NCBI RefSeq assembly: GCF_001039355.2
Contig: NW_019773548.1
Span: 613,569 to 677,568 of the forward strand
Direction: 5' to 3'
Length of the DNA stretch: 64,000 bases
Source: Lingula anatina
Taxonomy: Eukaryota; Brachiopoda; Lingulata; Lingulida; Lingulidae
Made by a program: the position numbers and the translations under genes. Shown one piece after another: positions 48,871 through 60,595 of this stretch. Below the pieces are notes generated by a model, which saw only the letters and a list, made by a program, of their open reading frames with translations, did not search any database and was not told where the DNA came from. How positions within the stretch are numbered: the first letter of the stretch is position 1; every line of letters starts with the position of its first letter.

Positions 48871-50108
48871 AGACTGTGCAGCTAGAAGTGAAATTCGAAC
48901 GCTCTGCCACGTGCTCGGCAATGGAAGAAGTCTGCTACACATGGCAGAGCTAGGTCAGTGAAAGTTAAAACAGATCGGGCAAGATCTCGAGTTAACTGTG
49001 CGTCATTCTGTAACTAGGTCGAAAAGAAAGCCACACATACCAGCGAATACAGACGCCACAGTCCAGTGTGAAAGGTGAAGGGTTTAATGTTTTGTTTTTA
49101 ATACTTGTAGGTACTATTTCACCTGTTTACTCGCATTTGACATATCTCTACATTAATGTAAGCGTTACGAAAACTACGGCTACGAGAACATGGCGGCTCC
49201 TTAGTGACAGGTCTGTTACTTTCACTTTCGACTGATGTGTATTTTATCTGTTTTTTTTTTACTCCGAGTTGGCTGACATTTTTTATCATCTGTGCATATT
49301 TAATCAACTACATATTCACTTTCATTGCGGTATATATTTGTCATTAAAATTGATGAATTTAACGTTACTGAATTAGTGTCTGCACACAGGGTAACTAGAT
49401 ATACTGCAGTAGATGGTGTCGATGAGGTGCGGGGGTGTGGGGGGGGGGCGGTAGGGGAGTGGGAGTTACTTGCATATTTTTATAAGATGTGGTATGGAGG
49501 CCACTGTGACAATCATGCCAGCAGGGTTTCGCTATACTGACTAAAGATGTCATTGATTCTTTAAATTAAAGAAAATATAAATTTGGTATTGTAAGCGGCA
49601 CACGCTTTAGGGGTGCATATCTATTCAAACCGAAACTTGTAATTGGTCATTGAGTCTCTTTATATTAAATTGGCCATTGCTTGTAACCCTGCATATTTGA
49701 TTAGTAAACATATTGGTATATAGACTTAAGATTAAAAGAATATATATATTATAAGGATCATTATTATTATTATTATTATTAAATTTGAATAGGGTTAATC
49801 TTATACATGTGCAATTTTCAAGTTGTTGGTTTCTGACCACTGCTTTCTTTTATCAGAGAACATCCATTGTTTTGTGTATTGAATCATTTTAACACTTACA
49901 AGTATATTTTAAGAGTGTGCATCTCACAACTATTTGTTTTTATTGTAAAATCCAACTTTTTTAAGTTGCAAATAAATACATATTATTATTATTTATTTTT
50001 ATTATAATTATTTTATACATATTCTATCATATCGCAGACATACAATGAAAAAACCTCCATTACAAAATCTTTGGCATTAATTCGATGCCTTTCATTTCTC
50101 TATTTAAG
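48870..50108 (+). promoter_or_regulatory. Leader exon, donor and leader intron of the decayed TRIM copy
   Basis: 48870-49074 is homologous to the leader regions at 37135-37436 and 42450-42708. The donor CAGTGTGAAAG|GTGAAG is retained at 49075 and the acceptor CTATTTAAG|ATATTGG ends at 50108. The intron holds a G-rich run (49431-49463) and an ATT microsatellite (49759-49780). Confidence 0.45.
49759..49780. repeat. ATT trinucleotide microsatellite
   Basis: About seven ATT units inside the leader intron of the decayed TRIM copy. Confidence 0.85.
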
Positions 50109-50126
50109 ATATTGGTCTGAGGAGCC

Positions 50127-51161
50127 ATGTCTTTGTCCAAGATCCTAACAAAAGATTTCCTAACGTGCAGCATATGCCATGAAAAGTTCAAAGATCCCAA
50201 GGTCCTCTGATATTTGCATACGTTTTGCCAGCAATGCCTCCAAGAAAATTTGTGACTCAACATCCCGACCCTGCCTGCAGCCTTGACCCAGATTATCACC
50301 AACAACATGGAGGATTGCGTTAACAATATCAACAGTTGCCTTGGAGATGTGGTTCCTGACGTGAGTGGAAAACTGGTGACATCATTCAAAGTAGAATTGG
50401 CCGAGACGCCAGAGGAGATAATCATGCATGTGACCACTGATACAAATGGTGATATCCTTACTGGTGTTTGGTGTAATGAGGACAGGTCACGGAACAGAAT
50501 CCACATCTACGATACCAACTTAGATCTACAGGGCACAATTACAAACCCAAGAGCAGCAGAAAAGGAGGCGTTTGTTGGGATTGCCATTGATGATGACAGT
50601 AACATTGTCACTAGATGTCTGGTGTCAGATGAAATTATTGTCTACACCAAGACAGGGAACCACGTGAAAACATTCCACAGTGAGTCACCAGAAGCAGTAG
50701 CGGTCAACAGCAAGGGTCAGTATGTGGTGGCTGGTAGTAATACTCTGACTGTGCACCACAAGGATGGTATGGTTCTGCAGACGACACAAGACCCAGAGGT
50801 TAAATTTCAAAAATACATTCACTGTAACGTTAATGATGACATCATAGTTTCAGATCCAGGAGATGATCACATCCGTGTATACGATTCCACTCTCCAGCTT
50901 AAATACAGATATGGTACCCAGGGTGATGGGGATGGACAGGTGGACGCTCCATGTGGCACATGCTGCTTGGATAATGGAGACATAATTCTAACAGATTTCT
51001 TCAACCATCGTCTTCACCTGATAACTCCAGAGGGGGTATTCAAGAGATTTCTTTTAAGCAGAGACAATGGACTATTCAGGCCAAACGATGTTGCAATAAA
51101 CCAACTCGGACAACTGGTTGTTGGGGAAGAAGGAGGCAAGATTAAAGTTTTTCAGTTATGA
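50127..51161 (+). pseudogene. TRIM copy with internal deletion of RING/B-box/coiled coil
   Basis: The frame starts as in its neighbours (MSLSKILTKDFLTCSICHEK), then has TGA at codon 28 (50208-50210, where the others have the Gly before Cys29) and a second TGA at 50253-50255. Directly after, sequence jumps from the equivalent of about residue 42 to about residue 333 (LNIPTLPAALTQ), a loss of roughly 290 codons with the frame kept. Leader splice signals are still present. As a TRIM ligase it is dead, but see the open NHL frame at 50307. Confidence 0.85.
50307..51161 (+). CDS. NHL-propeller-only open frame remaining from a TRIM gene
   Basis: 285 codons from the first in-frame ATG (MEDCVNNINSCLGDVV) to GGKIKVFQL and a stop. 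The entire propeller is present and uninterrupted (GIAIDDDSNIVTR, AVAVNSKGQYVVAG, DHIRVYDSTLQLKY, DVAINQLGQLVVGE), although it is more divergent than the others. It lacks any RING, so if expressed it would bind the propeller's partners without ubiquitin ligase activity. Expression is not demonstrated; two upstream stops would require reinitiation or another promoter. Confidence 0.5.
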   Translation: MEDCVNNINSCLGDVVPDVSGKLVTSFKVELAETPEEIIMHVTTDTNGDILTGVWCNEDRSRNRIHIYDTNLDLQGTITNPRAAEKEAFVGIAIDDDSNIVTRCLVSDEIIVYTKTGNHVKTFHSESPEAVAVNSKGQYVVAGSNTLTVHHKDGMVLQTTQDPEVKFQKYIHCNVNDDIIVSDPGDDHIRVYDSTLQLKYRYGTQGDGDGQVDAPCGTCCLDNGDIILTDFFNHRLHLITPEGVFKRFLLSRDNGLFRPNDVAINQLGQLVVGEEGGKIKVFQL

Positions 51162-52337
51162 CTGATTACTGATATACCAAACCAACAATGGACTACGGAT
51201 ATATTATGTTTGGAAAAAACGGATATTTTATAACTTAGTTATAGTTACCAGACCCTGTCTAGCTCTTGTCTCGCTTGTATCATGAACGTTTTGTTTCAGT
51301 TTGGAACCCTCGCCATATTGGGTTTATATAAGAACGAGAAATGTTAGCTGTGACTAAACCGTCACATCACAGAAAATGAAGTATTTGTGTGCAATGTGTA
51401 TTGCTATAATGCAAACATTTACTGTAGCCTGATAATAATGATAAGTCCTGACTGGAAAAAAAAAAATTGAAACTATTCTTTCACATATAGAATAGGAATT
51501 TATTGTTATGTAATACAAACATGTATTGTTTCTTGATTATCCTGGAAAACCTTCACTGAAAAATATTTCTATTGAAACTGTTATTCTCAGAAAAGAAAAC
51601 CTTTGGCAGAGTAATTTGATTGAGAATATGATAATGTTTATTTTGTTTCAGTTTTATATATGTTCCCAGTAAAATTACCAATTTTAATTATATAGATACA
51701 ATATAAAGTCATTTGTTATAAACTATATGAGTGGAAAAATTAGGTAGTGCTCTGCATTTTTCTTTGTTGCATTGATTTCTCAGAAAATTTATTATAGCTT
51801 ATAAAACTTATGTATGAAAATAGTTCAATATAATAATATTAATTTTTGAAAAACTTTGCAAACAAAAGATTGAGGTTGTGCAGATACATGAGATCAAATA
51901 AAAATGATAAAATACATGTAGTATTTACTAGTTTTTTTTAGTAGTAGTTTATTAGCATCACTGTATGCGTATGATTACATAATAAATATATAGCGTGCAG
52001 AACATTACATACAGGGATAAATGATCAATAAAGGCATTACAAGTATAATATGTAGCGCAATACAATACCATGACAAAATCTTATAGTTCGGTACACCGTT
52101 TTTTAAAAGCTACTTTTCTGATATTTTCAAGACCTTGTATACATATGAAACGACTAAGTGCAAAATTGAGTCATGTTTCCATCGTCTCACGCCACAATGA
52201 TGTTGCTGAGAGATCAGTTCTCGGTAATTTGATACAGATACTACAGTTGTAGGTCAGGCGGTTTATTTATACCATTTGATAAAACAAGCAATACAAAGCC
52301 TTCAGTGAAAAAAAAGGTGAAGTAAAAAAAAAGAGTG
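51162..52337. other. 3' flank of the TRIM array, possible retroposon tail
   Basis: 51162-51935 resembles the TRIM 3' flanks, then AT-rich DNA. No gene. See the candidate element at 51937-52110. Confidence 0.5.
51937..52110 (-). mobile_element. Possible LINE-like 3' tail on the minus strand
   Basis: Read on the minus strand, the segment ends GATGCTAATAAACTACTACT followed by a short A/T run. That pattern, AATAAA then a short tandem repeat at the 3' end, is seen in many non-LTR retroposon tails. No coding part is present, so this is tentative. Confidence 0.25.
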
Positions 52338-52464
52338 TGTCAGAAGTGGGATTCGAACCCACGCCCACATTCGTGGACCAGAACACTCGTACCTTCTGAC
52401 AGAAGGCAAGGTAGCCCGTGTACCACCTTGAGTCTGGCGCCTTAGACCGCTCGGCCATCCTGAC
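52338..52464 (-). tRNA. tRNA-Leu(CAA), intron-containing
   Basis: The 127-nt gene reads GTCAGGATGGCCGAGCGG from 52464. The acceptor stem GTCAGGA pairs with TTCTGAC near 52339-52345, followed by discriminator A. The D-arm, anticodon stem CCAGA/TCTGG with CAA anticodon, long variable arm (CCAC/GTGG) and T-arm GGTTCGAATCC are all present. The intron is 52384-52426 (43 nt), after the base 3' of the anticodon, the standard nuclear tRNA intron position. Mature length without CCA is 84 nt. A run of T follows on the minus strand (Pol III terminator, about 52321-52330). Internal A and B boxes are intact, so it is likely functional. Confidence 0.95.
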
Positions 52465-52664
52465 ATCTGATGAAACTGGTTGACAAATAAAATACATAAT
52501 CCAAGCTTTAGAAAATATGGCCCATTTCTGAGAATATCTGTTGATTGTAGCAAAAAATTATTAAACCTGAAGTATACTTTAATATGGGAAACTGTTGCCG
52601 GCTTATGACATTTGGCTTGTCTCTATTTCAAAGTGAAATTAAGTAGGTCACGGTACATAACGTC

Positions 52665-52765
52665 ACTTCCGGTACAATTTCATTCCATGAAAACACGCGT
52701 GCTGCTGTTACGTTTACGTGTTGATGATTCTCTTGTTGATGAGTGTGTTTCCTCTCAGTGTACTG
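52665..52765 (+). promoter_or_regulatory. Putative PUS7 promoter and non-coding first exon
   Basis: TAACGTCACTTCCGGT near 52660-52676 combines a CRE-like and an ETS-type CTTCCGG site, a frequent housekeeping start-site signature. A donor-like TACTG|GTATGT follows at 52766. The next exon's acceptor TATCTTTCAG ends at 53280. The exon boundary is inference. Confidence 0.4.
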
Positions 52766-53292
52766 GTATGTGGCACGATTTTGAAGGCAAGAAAGCGTAG
52801 ACTTCATTTACTTTTTTAAAATCTTTTTTAAGTAAACCTTTGAGTTCTTTGACAAATGCGATTACAGCAAATTAATTTCCCCTAGTCAACCCAAGAAGTT
52901 ACAACAGATCTAGCTGTAAATGGTATGTTTGTGTAGCATATATATTTCTCATCCTCAATACTTAAATTAATATATATAAAAATTAATACGGTGGGGGTTA
53001 TATGATTGTTATATGGTGAGTTATATGAGCCGGGGGGGGGGGGGGGAGGATACTGCAGACAAGAAGTGTCAAATTTTGGACTCTGTCCAAGTCAGATGTG
53101 ATCGATTCCATTTGCTATTTCTTGCAAGTATACTAGATGCAATTTACCATACTGAAATCTTAAATGTAAAACAACCATCATTGTATTGTTTAACTTGAGC
53201 ATCTTTTTTTTTTCATTTAGTTGATATATAGACAACATTGCATCTTAAAGTTTCTCAGTTATTCTCTGTGTATCTTTCAGCTTAGGATAGAG

Positions 53293-53316
53293 ATGAGAGA
53301 CTAAATGTGCCAGTGA
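53293..53316 (+). promoter_or_regulatory. Two minimal upstream open reading frames in the PUS7 5' UTR
   Basis: ATG AGA GAC TAA (53293-53304) and ATG TGC CAG TGA (53305-53316) lie back to back, the first stop immediately adjoining the second ATG, just upstream of the main ATG (53327). They could damp translation of PUS7; this is inference. Confidence 0.5.
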
Positions 53317-53326
53317 TATTTGGAAC

Positions 53327-56300
53327 ATGGCAGATATTCCCCAACATACAGCTGAATCCCAGGTACAGGAGGACACTCTGGAGCCTTCACCCAAGAAACA
53401 GAAATTAGAAGAAGGAACAGATCCTGTCGTGGTTAAAGATAAAGAAATCACAGGGAGTGAAGATGGAAGTCTCCTCACTGAAAAAGATTGTGGAATTACT
53501 GAGTACCTCAGTTCACATCAGGGGTTCACTGGGGTGCTGAAACAGAGGTGTAGTACATGGTGTTTTTTAAAAAATACTTTAAATACCAGTAATTGTTTCT
53601 CCTCCATAGTCTTTATGTTTTTGAAATTATGTGTGTATTCCATTGGATCCAGAAAGGATGTAAATGGCTGTGCCTGGATATCTTCATATCAAAATCTGTA
53701 CATCTACATATTTCAGTAATTTCATTTCTTATAGTTTTCAATTCTACATATTTCAATTTACTATTTAGAAGAAAAGCAGCTTTTATTGGTATTCCAGACT
53801 GGTATTAATTTCCTAATTCCACATCTTTCACCAGAGTGTGGTAACAGACAGGGCCCCAGTGTGCTGATCTACAACTGTTTAATCACCTCTCTCCTTCAGG
53901 TTTTCAGATTTCATAGTCCATGAAATAGACACAGATGGTAATATAGTGCACCTGACAGATCTGTCTCTGCCACTGGAGAAGGAAGAGGTGAGATTTTAAA
54001 AAAAATATATATTAGATTTTATGGTCAGATGTAGGTACATCTCTACATGGAACCATGATAACTTTTCTCTGTCCAAATCAAGTGGATGATTTTAACATGG
54101 TACAGCTTACTTATTGCCATAAAGAACTGAATGATTGACCTACCATACTACTACTACTTAGGCTAATGGGTCTTGGAAGCTATTTTGTATACATTTTTCT
54201 TTATTTGTTTGATTACTTGGAATGAGTTATATTCAATTTGGTATCAGTTACACATTTTTGTGTTTTTTTTTTACAATAATTTATGATATATTTGACACTA
54301 ATAATTAATAAAAAAAGGGTTGTCTAGATAGTTGTGTTTATGTTCTAGGACTTTTTGAAGTGATTGAATTTGAACTTATTGCTTTCTTCCTCTTTTTTGT
54401 CCCAGTGTCCAGATCCAGGATTAGACCTATGCCCATTCTTCTCTGCAGAAGACATTGCTAAACTTGAGGAGTTTGTGACAAGAGAAGACAAGGCTGCCAC
54501 TCTGACACTGCCAGTGAGAAAAAACTTGTAACAGTTTATTGTGTGTGTGCGTGCGTGCATGCATTTGTGTGTGAGCAGGTTATTGGTGTATGACATAAAA
54601 CTGATATTCAAGTCATTGTAGTATAAACCTATCATTTTCACTCTACAAAGAAAAAAAGAGAGAGAAAATTCTTAATCTGAAGATTTTAATGATCTTTAAA
54701 AAACAGTTTTAAAATTGGACAGGACTAGTTATGTCTGTATAAAATATGTGAACAAATTTCTTCAAAATGAATTCCGTGTCAGGTCCAGGAAGATAAAGAA
54801 ATGAGAACCCAGATGTACAAAACCTTGAAGAAGAAGTATCCTAACTTAGATGGCAGAACTGTGAAAAGTGAGATAGGAGCAAGTGTCATTGAGGTCTCTT
54901 TCAAAAAAGGTAGTACTATAGCTGGCCACTCGGCTTGTGAAAGATATTTATTAAACAAATAAGTGAGAAAGTTGGTTAAGGTGTAACAATCTTTTTTGAC
55001 TTTTGTTTCTTTCGGGTGAATAACTAAATATAAAAAGTTTGCTTCACATTGTGATAAGTCATTACCAAATACAGAGGTTGATAGCCATGGTAGAGGTAAA
55101 AAGCACTGTCCAATTTTGTGATGAATTTTAATCAAGTCTGGTTTTTATATTAGAGAAGTTTCTTAAGGTAAAGGTTTATCTATGAGAGCTCTGAATTCAC
55201 TCTAGATGGTCCTCACTGGGCTGTTAGCTGACTGTACTGGAGCTTAGTTTACAAATCCTGGCTACTCTCTGTCTGGTGTAGTGAATAGTTTTAACTTTAT
55301 AAACTCAAATCCCTTTACAAATAAAGATCCAACACAATATTTTAGTTATGTTTCTGTTTCCCAAACCTAATAACTAAAACAAGTGGAGGCAGTAGTAGAA
55401 TAGGCTGATAATTTAAAAATAAAACCTTGTAATAATAATTTCAAATGTTCCCCCTACTGTTTAGTCACCAGAGTTATAAAACTTGACATGGAATTCTGGG
55501 ATATATGACCATCACATGTTATTTCCTAGGGGAGAGTCGATCCTCACAGGTATGGCCTCAGAGCCGAGGAAAACACCTGAAGTTTGTACTGTACAAGGAG
55601 AACAAGGATACCATGCAGGCCATTAGTCAAATATCCAGATTTCTCAGGTAGGATGTTTTAAGGGTTTTTCCATATAAACTTTATCTGAACAGGGGCAGAT
55701 TCAGAGATATTTTCTGAGAGCCTTCCTAATTATCTTTGTTGATCCATAACTCATTTTTTGATCGTCTTCGACAGAAAAAAAAATTAGACACCCGTCAATG
55801 TAAACTTGAAAATCTGTCTCCCTGAAGACCCAGAAGACAGCCTCAATCCGCCCCTGCTAATATATATATATATATATATATATATTATGTGACAAGTATG
55901 AAATGCATTCGCTGCTGTTAAAGAGACTCGCCCTATCTGTAGGCCTACTACATTTTCCTTACAAAAATGTGATTCAGCTGTCTGTCTGTCATTTTACTTC
56001 CCATAAGAAAACATCAAAAATATGTCAGACACAAGTACACACACCTCACAGGATGGTAAAGATGATTTTTTCATATTTTAAATATATATATTTTTTTAAT
56101 TTTTAATATTTGGTATTTTTAGGATCAAGCCCAACATGTTTTGCTATGCTGGGACCAAAGACAAGAGAGCAGTGACCACACAATATATATCCTGCTTCAA
56201 GTAAGACATTACTAATTATTATGTATCCTGCTTCTTGTAAGATAAACTAATTACTGTAACAGAAACAGTTTCTTACAGAAATATATGATAGCAAATATTT

Positions 56301-59300
56301 CTTTGATACTTTGATCATGAAAGGTGGGGGTAACTTTTCTTTCAGAGTTGATGCAAAAAGGATCCAAGAACTCAATCAGCATACTGATACTTTGGCCATG
56401 GGAAACTTTAGGTATGATATCTATTATTTTTAAAAGATAACTTATTCCAAATTTTGAAATAATAACAATTGTAAAGAATAACATTTCTGTTGGATTAAAT
56501 AAACTGTGTTGTAAGCAATATATTGTATTAGTTAAATCCTGCATTATGAATGGATTCAATTTATTAAAATGGTCATATTACCTTGATGTTAAACTCCTAG
56601 ATAATCAGTCAAAATATGGTATATATATATATATGGCATTTGGATTTTGAACTATATTAATTCCCTGGATCTTGAACTTTTAAATGTCCAATTTTGTTAT
56701 AATACTACATATTAGTATTTTGTTGTACAGATATGTGGATCACCCTGTAACCCTAGGGCAACTGAAAGGAAACCATTTCACTATTGTATTGAGGTGAGAA
56801 AGGTCTGCTGCATAATATTAATATAGAAGTGGTAATTTTGAAAAAATTATGTAAAATTTTATGGTTGCCTGCCACCTTGAATACTTGTGTCAAGTCCACG
56901 TCACCCAGTATATACAAGTGGTGTTGATAAGTCATTTAACAGGATTGTGCTGGGTGACTCCCCACACTAGCCAAAAAATAAAATGTAATTATTAAACAAA
57001 GGAAATTATTTTCTTCTAAGTTTAGGTATGTAGGTAAAATGGTAATAGTTTATGGTATTTAGAAGGCAGAAACTCTTTTGGGTTTAGCTGGCCACGGCTA
57101 TTCTAGTTGTTTAATTTATGGTCATTAAGTTTTTTCATTCTTATTAAATAATGATATATCAGATATCATACACAAGTATAAGGACCAGGGGAACCCATGG
57201 TTTAACATCAGATTATCTCTTTGAGATTTCACTGCACCAAAGTCTAAACCAAAATTATATCAACCTGTTGTTAATGTAAAATTGTGTCAAATTGTTAGAA
57301 CTGTTAGGGTTCTTTAACAGGACATGGCTGACATGTCTAGTAAACTAACTTTATCATAGATTTGTGATGTAATATGTTCTTTGTGGCTGTTCCAGGGATG
57401 TACTAGGCACAGATGACCAGATCAATGCTGGGTGGACGGCGGTACGGGAGACAGGACTGATTAACTACTTTGGAATGCAGAGGTTTGGTACAACAATTGT
57501 ACCCACACACCACATAGGAAGGTTAGATATCATCTTGTTTGGAAGATTTAATACAATGTATTTTAAGTCTGAATTTGTCTAATGTTCTATTAGTCATCCA
57601 TTGCAGAAATGTTTGATTGAAGACAAAATCGTGCATTTTGTTAACTGTAATGTTATGGTGTAGCACCCACACTAAGGGTAGGGGTGGGGTGAAATATTGG
57701 AACATATTATGATGTAAAACAATTCACATGACTGTGTTGTCGTGTTTATTTCAGAGCTCTGTTGCACTGTGATTATAAAGAGGCTTTGGAGCTGATTATG
57801 AAGCCAAGACATAAACCTGGGGAGAGAAGTACTGTAACACTATTTTTCAGTTTTCAAAAATTGTGTTTTGCTAAGTTATGTACTTTGTGCAGCACAATTG
57901 AATCACCAATGCAGATATTATTGTTGTGATCAAGTTTTTAAAATTTACATGTGACTTTTAGTAGTATGAGAACTTTGGTCTTTTGTTGATCTGAATTTGT
58001 TTTGTTTTCAAGCTGTGATTCAACAGAAATCAGATCTTAAAAGGATACATTTTATTTTAAAAATCATTTAAAGATTTTAAACTAAAAATTATGTAAAATG
58101 GTATCTGACCAATGACATTTTCATCTTGTTGTCACAGTTCTGTTGCATTTGCGATTAAAGCCTCACACCCTTTTGATACAGGTCTTATTGGAAAGTTTTG
58201 AATTTCATTTGATATCTTATATGTCCATGAATCTGTTTGTTTATGTAACACCCCAAGTGGGGACATTTTATATCTTACATGTTAATTAATTTGTTTGTTT
58301 TAATTACACTTAAGATTGGGCCATTTTATAAATTACATATTAATGAATTTGTTTTTTTTTAAACACTTAAGGCTGGGACATCTTATATATTAATGAATGT
58401 TTATTTTTTATAACACTTAAGGCTGGGATATTTTATATCTTATATATTAATTAACGTTTATTTTTTTTTAATTCTTAAGGCTGGGACAAACCGGAGCAGT
58501 GCAGACAGAAGTGGTCAGAGACGAGGGACGCTGGTCAGGCCCTGGCGGTCATCGGCAGGTTTAACTGTGTGGAGCAGTATGTGATGACTGGACTAAAGAA
58601 ACATCAGGGGAAGAACTTCCAGGCAGCCATACAAATGGTGGGTAACATGGGGGTGGAGGTGGGGATGGTATTTGATTTTTCTCTAATTTTTTATGCAAAA
58701 TGCTCAGGTTGAAGAAGGAAGAGGCCTGTTAATGTTTATATAATCTTTAATTTTTTTTTCTTAAATCAGATTCCCAAGAACAGTAGAACCCTGTACATGC
58801 ACAGCTATCAAAGTTATATATGGAATCAGATAGTGTCCAGACGGATACGACAGTTTGGAATGAAGCCAATGGCAGGCGACCTGGTCCTGGATAGCAATAC
58901 TGTAGATGGCGCTGACTGCGATGTGGATGATTTGGATGCTGTAAAAGAGCAATCTCAGAAGTCAGGTAATTGCTGTGCAGTAGCTTTGAAAACTGTTCAT
59001 TGAAAAAGGTAATTATTGACTTATAATGCTTGAAAAGCAGTTTGCTGAATATTATTATTATTATTTGTCTTGGTTCACTCTGACTTTGTGCTATATATAA
59101 GTCAACCATTTGGTGTGTATTTTTTCTGTTATATAAAAGTAACAAACTTTTTTCCTGATGATTCTGCTGCTCCAAGTTAGTTCCAAACTAATATTTCAGT
59201 TCCATAAGGTTAAATGATTTATGATATGATAAAAAATTAATGATAATTTATCATAAATTTTACCACTAAAGATTGATGTCAAAAGAAATTATTTTATTTG

Positions 59301-60595
59301 TTTGACCATGTCAAAGACAAATTAGATATTATAATATATTATTATTAAATTACTACTCTTGACTTTCTGTTTCAGCAGGGGACACTGCCAGTCAACCCAG
59401 TGTAATAGTTCTTACAGAGGAGACTGCAGCCAACTATACAATTTATGATGTTGTCATACCGTTACCTGGATATGGTGTTACTTACCCTGAAAATGAAGGT
59501 GTGGGTGATTGTAATTTCTCTAAGAAAAGGAGATTGTATCTCTAATACAATAAAGTTAAATATGTAAAGATGTCAGTTTTTGCCAGTCTCACAACAATTG
59601 CAGAAGCCAAAAATATTATTTGATTTCAGAAAATTATTTAATATGTTAGAGTGGCTTACAGCATTTGGTTTTGTTACTGAGGAGTATGTGCCAAAATAAA
59701 ATGAAATGTGGTAATGGAATAGAATAATAAAATTAATCGTATATTTCCAGTGAAACAATGGATTAGTGACCTGCTCAAGAAAGACGGAATTGATGCAGAC
59801 ACCTTCAAACAGAGTTTAAAGTACGTCATTCATTAATTATGTTTTTATCCCTGGAGTTAGATAACATTTTGATATCAAAAGGTGTAGACAAGTTTTGAGT
59901 GTTTAGCTTACATGCAAGTTTCTTATTTCTTTAACTGTGATATTTGTAAGATGAATCAATTTTATAATAAATGTAAACAGTTAACTGATGGTTACTTTAT
60001 TTTCATGTTTCAGATCATTCTCTGTATCAGGTAGTTATAGGAAGATGTTAGTACGCCCAGAGGGGGTCAAATGGAGCATCCATCGCTATGACGACAACAC
60101 AATTCCCCTGGTGCTCACAGACCGCGATAGACTTAATAATGTGGAGCTACCCACACAATCTGAGGGTTAGTTGTATATGTGATGAGTTTTTATAATCTAA
60201 AAATGTGAAATTCATGAATTGATATGATATCTTAATTTCAATTTTTTCATAAACATAGACAAATTATTGATATTTAGAAAATATATGTTAAATTGAGAGG
60301 CAAGTTATGCATATTGTTTTGTAATCCAAAACACGTGCTTAAAGTACTGAATTTGCACATTTGCAAAAAGAAAAAAAGTAAACATTTTGTGTTCAGGAAA
60401 CGTGGCAGAAGTATTATTATTGGAGATGTAAGTTAGTCTTTGGATTAAATTAATTTTGTTTTGTTTACAGAAGGGCAGTTGAAGGCAATCAAAGTGGAGT
60501 TTAGTCTTCCTAAGGGTTGCTATGCAACCATGGTTGTCAGGGAGGCCCTGAAGATGGAGACATCCCAGTCCTTTCAGATCAGTCTCAACAGATAA
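53327..60595 (+). CDS. PUS7: Pseudouridine synthase 7 (TruD family), 16 coding exons
   Basis: Catalyses U-to-pseudouridine conversion in tRNA and mRNA. Exons: 53327-53547, 53900-53987, 54406-54513, 54783-54909, 55530-55647, 56123-56200, 56346-56411, 56731-56793, 57396-57521, 57755-57828, 58480-58637, 58770-58965, 59376-59498, 59751-59820, 60014-60165, 60471-60595. All junctions are GT-AG and phases agree; the sum is 1893 nt, 630 aa, close to the ~660 aa of vertebrate PUS7. Landmarks: an acidic/lysine-rich N-terminus ([10 protein letters not shown]), [19 protein letters not shown], the TruD catalytic motif [12 protein letters not shown] with Asp234, [11 protein letters not shown] (about 313-323), [12 protein letters not shown] (417-428) and [11 protein letters not shown] (about 544). 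The start is the first ATG after two tiny uORFs. Exon 13 has a NAGNAG acceptor (59376 or 59379), so one Ala may be optional. Confidence 0.96.
55859..55886. repeat. TA dinucleotide microsatellite in a PUS7 intron
   Basis: About 14 TA units between coding exons 5 and 6; a shorter one is near 56619-56634. Confidence 0.9.
58212..58490 (+). repeat. About 58-bp tandem repeats spanning a PUS7 3' splice site
   Basis: Five degenerate units with TTACATATTAATGAATTTGT-like and CACTTAAGGCTGGGACAT-like parts. The last unit supplies the real acceptor TTCTTAAG|GCTGGGAC of coding exon 11 (58480). Earlier units hold near-identical CACTTAAG|GCTGGGA sites at 58371 and 58421. Confidence 0.75.

Noticed and set aside
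54541-54580. GT/GC alternating tract as a Z-DNA or regulatory element
   Set aside because: Short, interrupted purine-pyrimidine repeat in an intron; ordinary microsatellite noise.
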